A stretch of 64,000 bases of DNA from assembly GCF_000284035.1 (NCBI RefSeq), contig NC_016887.1, positions 6,130,646-6,194,645 on the forward strand, read 5' to 3'. The notes under the pieces were generated by a model. The model searched no databases. It was not told where the DNA came from and saw only the letters and a list, made by a program, of their open reading frames with translations. The position numbers and the translations under genes were made by a program. The DNA comes from Nocardia cyriacigeorgica GUH-2. Lineage in GTDB: Bacteria; Actinomycetota; Actinomycetes; Mycobacteriales; Mycobacteriaceae. Below are positions 61,107 through 64,000 of this stretch, piece by piece (position 1 is the stretch's first letter; the number at the start of each line of letters is the position of its first letter).

Positions 61107-61655
61107 TCAAGCCGGGACGACAACCACGTGCCGGTTCGGCTCGACGCCTTCGCTCTCGCTCGCCACACCGTCGACGGCGGCGACGGCGTCGTGCACGATC
61201 TTGCGCTCGAACGGCGTCATCGGAGCCAGCGACTCGGGGGCGCCGGTCTCCTGCACTCGCTTCGCGGCGGCGGTGCCGAGCGCGCTCAACTCCTCACGAC
61301 GCTTGGCACGCCAGCCGGCGACGTCCAGCATCAGCCGGCTGCGCACGCCGGTCGCCTGCTGCACGGCCAGGCGGGTCAGCTCTTGCAGCGCGTCGAGCAC
61401 CTCACCGTTGCGGCCGACCAGCTTCGACAGGTCGCGGCCGCCGTCGATGCTCACCACCGCGCGGTCGCCCTCGACGTCCAGATCGATATCGCCATCGAAG
61501 TCGAGCACGTCGAGCAACTGCTCCAGGTAGTCGCCCGCGATCTCGCCCTCTTCGATGAGCGCTTCCTCGGCGTCGGTCACATCGGCCGCTTCGGTGTCGG
61601 CATCAACCATCGTCGTTGCCACAGTGGCGTCCCCTCCGTCGCTCTCAACTGTCAT
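61107..61655 (-). CDS. jag: Jag/KhpB-type RNA-binding protein (KH and R3H domains)
   Basis: A 182-residue RNA-binding protein. The acidic N-terminus is followed by a KH-like domain with the GxxG loop in LSKLVGRNGEVLDALQELTRLAVQQ, then the R3H domain SRLMLDVAGWRAKRREEL... PFERKIVHDAV. KhpB-type proteins bind RNA and influence cell elongation. ATG 61655 has AAGGA 7 bases upstream. It occupies the Rv3920c position, after yidC in the rpmH operon. Confidence 0.9.
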   Translation of the reverse strand: MTVESDGGDATVATTMVDADTEAADVTDAEEALIEEGEIAGDYLEQLLDVLDFDGDIDLDVEGDRAVVSIDGGRDLSKLVGRNGEVLDALQELTRLAVQQATGVRSRLMLDVAGWRAKRREELSALGTAAAKRVQETGAPESLAPMTPFERKIVHDAVAAVDGVASESEGVEPNRHVVVVPA

Positions 61656-61769
61656 GTGTTTTCCTTCATCTGCTCGTCGCGGCCACCGGGTGTCCGGCTG
61701 CACCACGATCAAGGGGTTGCTCGGCGATCGTGGTCTCCCACTGATCGAATGCGCTCGGCTGAACCGGAC

Positions 61770-62840
61770 TCAGCGGCGGCGCTTCTGGTTGGCCCGGCCG
61801 CGGTTGCCCGACCGCTTCTGGCCGCCCGGACGCTTCTGGCCGCCCTGCTTGCCGGCCGCCTTGGCCACCGGCGGCGCACCGTTGGTGGTCGCGGTCTCGT
61901 CGTCGCTCGACGCCGCGGGCTGCTTCTTGCGGGTGTCCACCGGCTTGGCGCCCGGCTTCGGCGCGTTCTGCGCCCGCTGCTCGAGCTTGGCCTGCTTCTT
62001 GGCTTCCTCTTCCTTTGCCATGCGACCGAAGACGAGGTGCTGCTGCCCGTAGGTCCAGATGTTGTTGGACACCCAGTACAGCAGGATGGCGATCGGCAGG
62101 AACGGGCCACCGACGAGCACGCCGAGCGGGAACACCCACAGCGCCAGCTTGTTCATCAGCGCGGCCTGCGGGTTGGACGCGGCTGCTTCGGTCTGCCGCG
62201 CGACCGAGGCGCGGGCGTTGAAGTGGGTGGCGACGGAGGCGATGACCATCAACGGGATCGCGACGGCGGCGATGGAGATCCGGCTCGGGATGCCGCCGTA
62301 ATCCTCGAACGCCAGCAGCTCGTTGGCCGGGGTGGTGATGAACGCGGAGATCGGCGCGCCGAAGATACGGGCGCTCAGGAACGACTGGACGTCGGCCGCG
62401 CTGAAGACATAGTTCGGCGTGTGCGCGTTGGTGTAGGGGTCCATGCCGAGCTGACCGAAACCGTGCCCGGTCCGGTTGAACGAGCGCAGCACGTGGAACA
62501 GACCGAGGAAGACCGGCACCTGCGCCAGGATCGGCAGGCAGCCCATGAGCGGGTTGAAGCCGTTCTCCTTCTGGAGCTTCTGCATCTCCAGCGCCATCTT
62601 CTGGCGGTCGTTCTTGTACTTGGTCTGCAGCGCCTTGATCTGCGGCTGCAATTCCTGCATCTGCTTGGTGGTGCGCACCTGCTTCACGAATGGCTTGTAG
62701 AGCACCAAGCGCAGCGTGAACACCAGGAACACCACGGCCAGCGCCCAGGTGAGTCCGTTGTCCGCGCCGAACGCGAAGCCGAAGACCCGATGCCAGAACC
62801 AGAGGATCCAGGACACCGGATAGTAGATGAAGTCGAGCAC
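61770..62840 (-). CDS. yidC: Membrane protein insertase YidC
   Basis: Inserts and folds inner-membrane proteins, alone or with SecYEG. 356 residues with five hydrophobic segments. The start LDFIYYPVSWILWFWHRVFGFAFG and the cytoplasmic loop KQMQELQPQIKALQTKYKNDRQKMALEMQKLQKENGFNPLMGCLPILAQVPVF are family hallmarks. The C-terminus is long and basic (KKQAKLEQRAQN... QKRPGGQKRSGNRGRANQKRRR), as in ribosome-binding YidC forms. GTG 62840 is 4 bases after the yidD stop; GTG 62852 is an alternative. Confidence 0.94.
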   Translation of the reverse strand: MLDFIYYPVSWILWFWHRVFGFAFGADNGLTWALAVVFLVFTLRLVLYKPFVKQVRTTKQMQELQPQIKALQTKYKNDRQKMALEMQKLQKENGFNPLMGCLPILAQVPVFLGLFHVLRSFNRTGHGFGQLGMDPYTNAHTPNYVFSAADVQSFLSARIFGAPISAFITTPANELLAFEDYGGIPSRISIAAVAIPLMVIASVATHFNARASVARQTEAAASNPQAALMNKLALWVFPLGVLVGGPFLPIAILLYWVSNNIWTYGQQHLVFGRMAKEEEAKKQAKLEQRAQNAPKPGAKPVDTRKKQPAASSDDETATTNGAPPVAKAAGKQGGQKRPGGQKRSGNRGRANQKRRR

Positions 62841-62844
62841 GGCT

Positions 62845-63231
62845 CTATGCACTCCCGTCGTTCGTATCGCCGACCACCGCGGACGGTGGTCCTGTACAAG
62901 CCTTGGCCTCCGGCTCCGAGTCGGCCGGCGGGGTCGTTTCCCGTGACGATTCGGCGGTTGCCTCGTTCCCGTGCTCGTCGCGGCGTCTGCGCTCCGGAAC
63001 GGGGTCCCACCCACCAGGGTGCCAGGGTGCGCATTTGGCCAGACGCACGACCGTCAGTCCGAGGCCGATGAACAGCCCTCGGGTGCGCAACGCGGTGACC
63101 GCGTACTCGCTACAGGTCGGGGTGAAGCGGCAGACCGGCATCCGGGTGGGGGACACATAGGTCCGGTAGAGCTCGATCAGGAAGATCAGAATATTGGCCG
63201 GCAACCGGACCAGGAACGCGGGCGATCTCAT
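62845..63231 (-). CDS. yidD: Membrane protein insertion efficiency factor YidD
   Basis: Small membrane-associated helper of YidC, 128 residues. Core motifs: LIELYRTYVSPTRMPVCRFTPTCSEYAVTAL and CAPWHPGGWDPVP. The C-terminal 50 residues are an acidic, low-complexity extension (NEATAESSRETTPPADSEPEAKA), longer than the usual YidD. The start overlaps the rnpA stop (ATGA). Confidence 0.92.
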   Translation of the reverse strand: MRSPAFLVRLPANILIFLIELYRTYVSPTRMPVCRFTPTCSEYAVTALRTRGLFIGLGLTVVRLAKCAPWHPGGWDPVPERRRRDEHGNEATAESSRETTPPADSEPEAKACTGPPSAVVGDTNDGSA

Positions 63232-63638
63232 GCCGGTTCACCCGAGCGGACGACGGGCCGGACCCCGAGGCCGAGTTTGCGGGCCGCGCCGCGCAGCTGA
63301 CGCAGCAGTTCCGCCGAGTCGGCGGTGGCGGCGCCGGGCAACGCGCGGATGACGATATCGGCCTCGACGGGAATCTCGGTGCGCATCTCGGCGCAGATAT
63401 GACGCAGGCGGCGGGCCACCCGGTGACGAATCACCGCGTTGCCCACCGCCTTGCTGACGATCAATCCGAAGCGCGGACCGCCGACGCGAATCAACTCATC
63501 CTCGGTCGGTTCGGCGGCCGGATCCGCGGTGTGCACGAACGCGTGCACCACCAGATCCCGCCTCCCGCTTCGCTGGCCGCGACGCACCGTCCTGGAGAAG
63601 TCGGCACGACAATGCAGCCGATTCGGCTCAGGCAGCAC
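63228..63638 (-). CDS. rnpA: Ribonuclease P protein component
   Basis: Protein subunit of RNase P, which trims the 5' ends of tRNAs, 136 residues. It begins LPEPNRLHCRADFSRTVRRGQRSGRRDLVVHAF. The RNA-binding segment RFGLIVSKAVGNAVIRHRVARRLRH corresponds to the conserved RNR motif. GTG 63638 start; the stop overlaps yidD. Confidence 0.94.
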   Translation of the reverse strand: MLPEPNRLHCRADFSRTVRRGQRSGRRDLVVHAFVHTADPAAEPTEDELIRVGGPRFGLIVSKAVGNAVIRHRVARRLRHICAEMRTEIPVEADIVIRALPGAATADSAELLRQLRGAARKLGLGVRPVVRSGEPA

Positions 63639-63726
63639 CCGAGAGTCCGGGGGCGAGTGAGCGATCAGGGACGAGGAGCGCAGCGTTCGGCGAAACGGAC
63701 ATCCGACACCGAATCCGGGGGGTGGA

Positions 63727-63870
63727 TCAGGCCGTCAGGCTGGCGCGGCCCTTACGGCGACGCGCGGAAACGATGGCGCGGCCCGCACGGGTCCGCATCC
63801 GGAGGCGGAAGCCGTGAACCCGCGCCCGACGACGGTTGTTCGGCTGGAACGTCCGCTTGCCCTTGGCCAC
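63727..63870 (-). CDS. rpmH: 50S ribosomal protein L34
   Basis: The 47-residue basic ribosomal protein AKGKRTFQPNNRRRARVHGF... GRAIVSARRRKGRASLTA, with the normal length and sequence. GTG 63870 lies 8 bases after GAGGAGTG, so the frame extension to 63969 is not used. First gene of the leftward rpmH-rnpA-yidD-yidC-jag operon. The bases from 63871 to the window edge are the start of the rpmH-dnaA intergenic region; no DnaA box was seen. Confidence 0.96.
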   Translation of the reverse strand: MAKGKRTFQPNNRRRARVHGFRLRMRTRAGRAIVSARRRKGRASLTA

Positions 63871-64000
63871 GGTCAACACTCCTCGAGTTGGTGGGCGCCG
63901 GTCGCGCCCGAAGCTTTTCGGTGATTCGCCCATCCTCGACGTGCGGCGATCCTGGCGAACAGTCAGCACAGGACAGCCACCGCACCGAGGGGTGACTGTA

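Noticed and set aside
62936..62949. Further parS-like sequence GTTTCCCGTGACGA in yidD
   Set aside because: Only the first 11 bases match; four mismatches from the consensus and the right half-site is destroyed.
63871..64000. oriC or DnaA boxes at the right edge
   Set aside because: No TTGTCCACA-like box was seen; oriC in this group normally lies between dnaA and dnaN, beyond the window.
1..64000. CRISPR arrays, insertion sequences, prophage genes, tRNA or rRNA genes
   Set aside because: No regularly spaced repeats, transposase or integrase motifs, or tRNA-like cloverleaf/CCA segments were recognised on reading both strands.

Overview
The window is about 70% GC and densely coded. It looks like the left flank of the replication-origin region of a mycolic-acid actinobacterium (Mycobacteriales), most like Nocardia. 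Four things point there. The right end has the order rpmH-rnpA-yidD-yidC-jag-rsmG-parA-parB-(GNAT)-cwlM-trxA-trxB-rsmA-sigM-murJ-(DUF6049)-mutT4-pcnA, which matches the M. tuberculosis Rv3907c-Rv3924c block gene for gene. There is a complete mce cluster. There is a Zmp1-type M13 peptidase. There is a mycothiol-S-transferase-like DinB protein. The assignment rests on gene content read by eye; no database search was run. dnaA and oriC should lie just beyond position 64000, because rpmH points away from that edge.

Layout. 1-1.8 kb: lon, truncated by the window edge, with an HspR-type (HAIR) inverted repeat in front. 2-12.3 kb: small metabolic and regulatory genes: a beta-lactamase-fold lipoprotein coupled to a winged-helix regulator, a DUF218 protein, a TIGR03084/TetR/FAD-oxidoreductase group around two palindromic operators, DUF445, L-2-hydroxyglutarate oxidase, SRPBCC and RNase H. 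12.3-22.7 kb: one leftward lipid-import operon, yrbEA-yrbEB-mceABCDEF plus two Mce-associated membrane proteins, with the eight core genes touching or overlapping. 23-29.3 kb: mostly secreted proteins (S1 protease, LppU-like lipoprotein, small exported protein, L,D-transpeptidase) with an EstB-type hydrolase and a P450. 29.4-33.8 kb: zmp1, then a small accessory island of an XRE-DUF5753 regulator, a DUF397 protein and a divergent primase-polymerase-like protein. 33.9-42.8 kb: pirin, Nudix, MFS, an Asp-rich repeat protein, a DUF4185 exoprotein, 5-oxoprolinase pxpABC and a possible DUF2993-type protein.

42.9-57 kb: the conserved rightward cell-envelope and redox block. MurJ (lipid II flippase) is fused to a pseudokinase and a discoidin-like domain. 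CwlM is a catalytically dead amidase of the kind that regulates MurA. SigM and its anti-sigma factor RsmA are followed by thioredoxin reductase and thioredoxin. 57-64 kb: the conserved leftward block, with parAB and three parS sites, rsmG, and the membrane-insertion and ribosome/RNase P genes jag, yidC, yidD, rnpA and rpmH, ended by a strong terminator after jag.

The most useful leads are: six 11-residue TVK repeats in an Mce-associated protein that look like phosphothreonine/FHA docking sites; a 33-codon ORF with a near-perfect ribosome binding site overlapping the start of murJ; the XRE/DUF397/prim-pol-like island; a possible extra parS inside pxpB about 19 kb from parAB; a HAIR element at lon; and two different palindromes in the TetR intergenic region.
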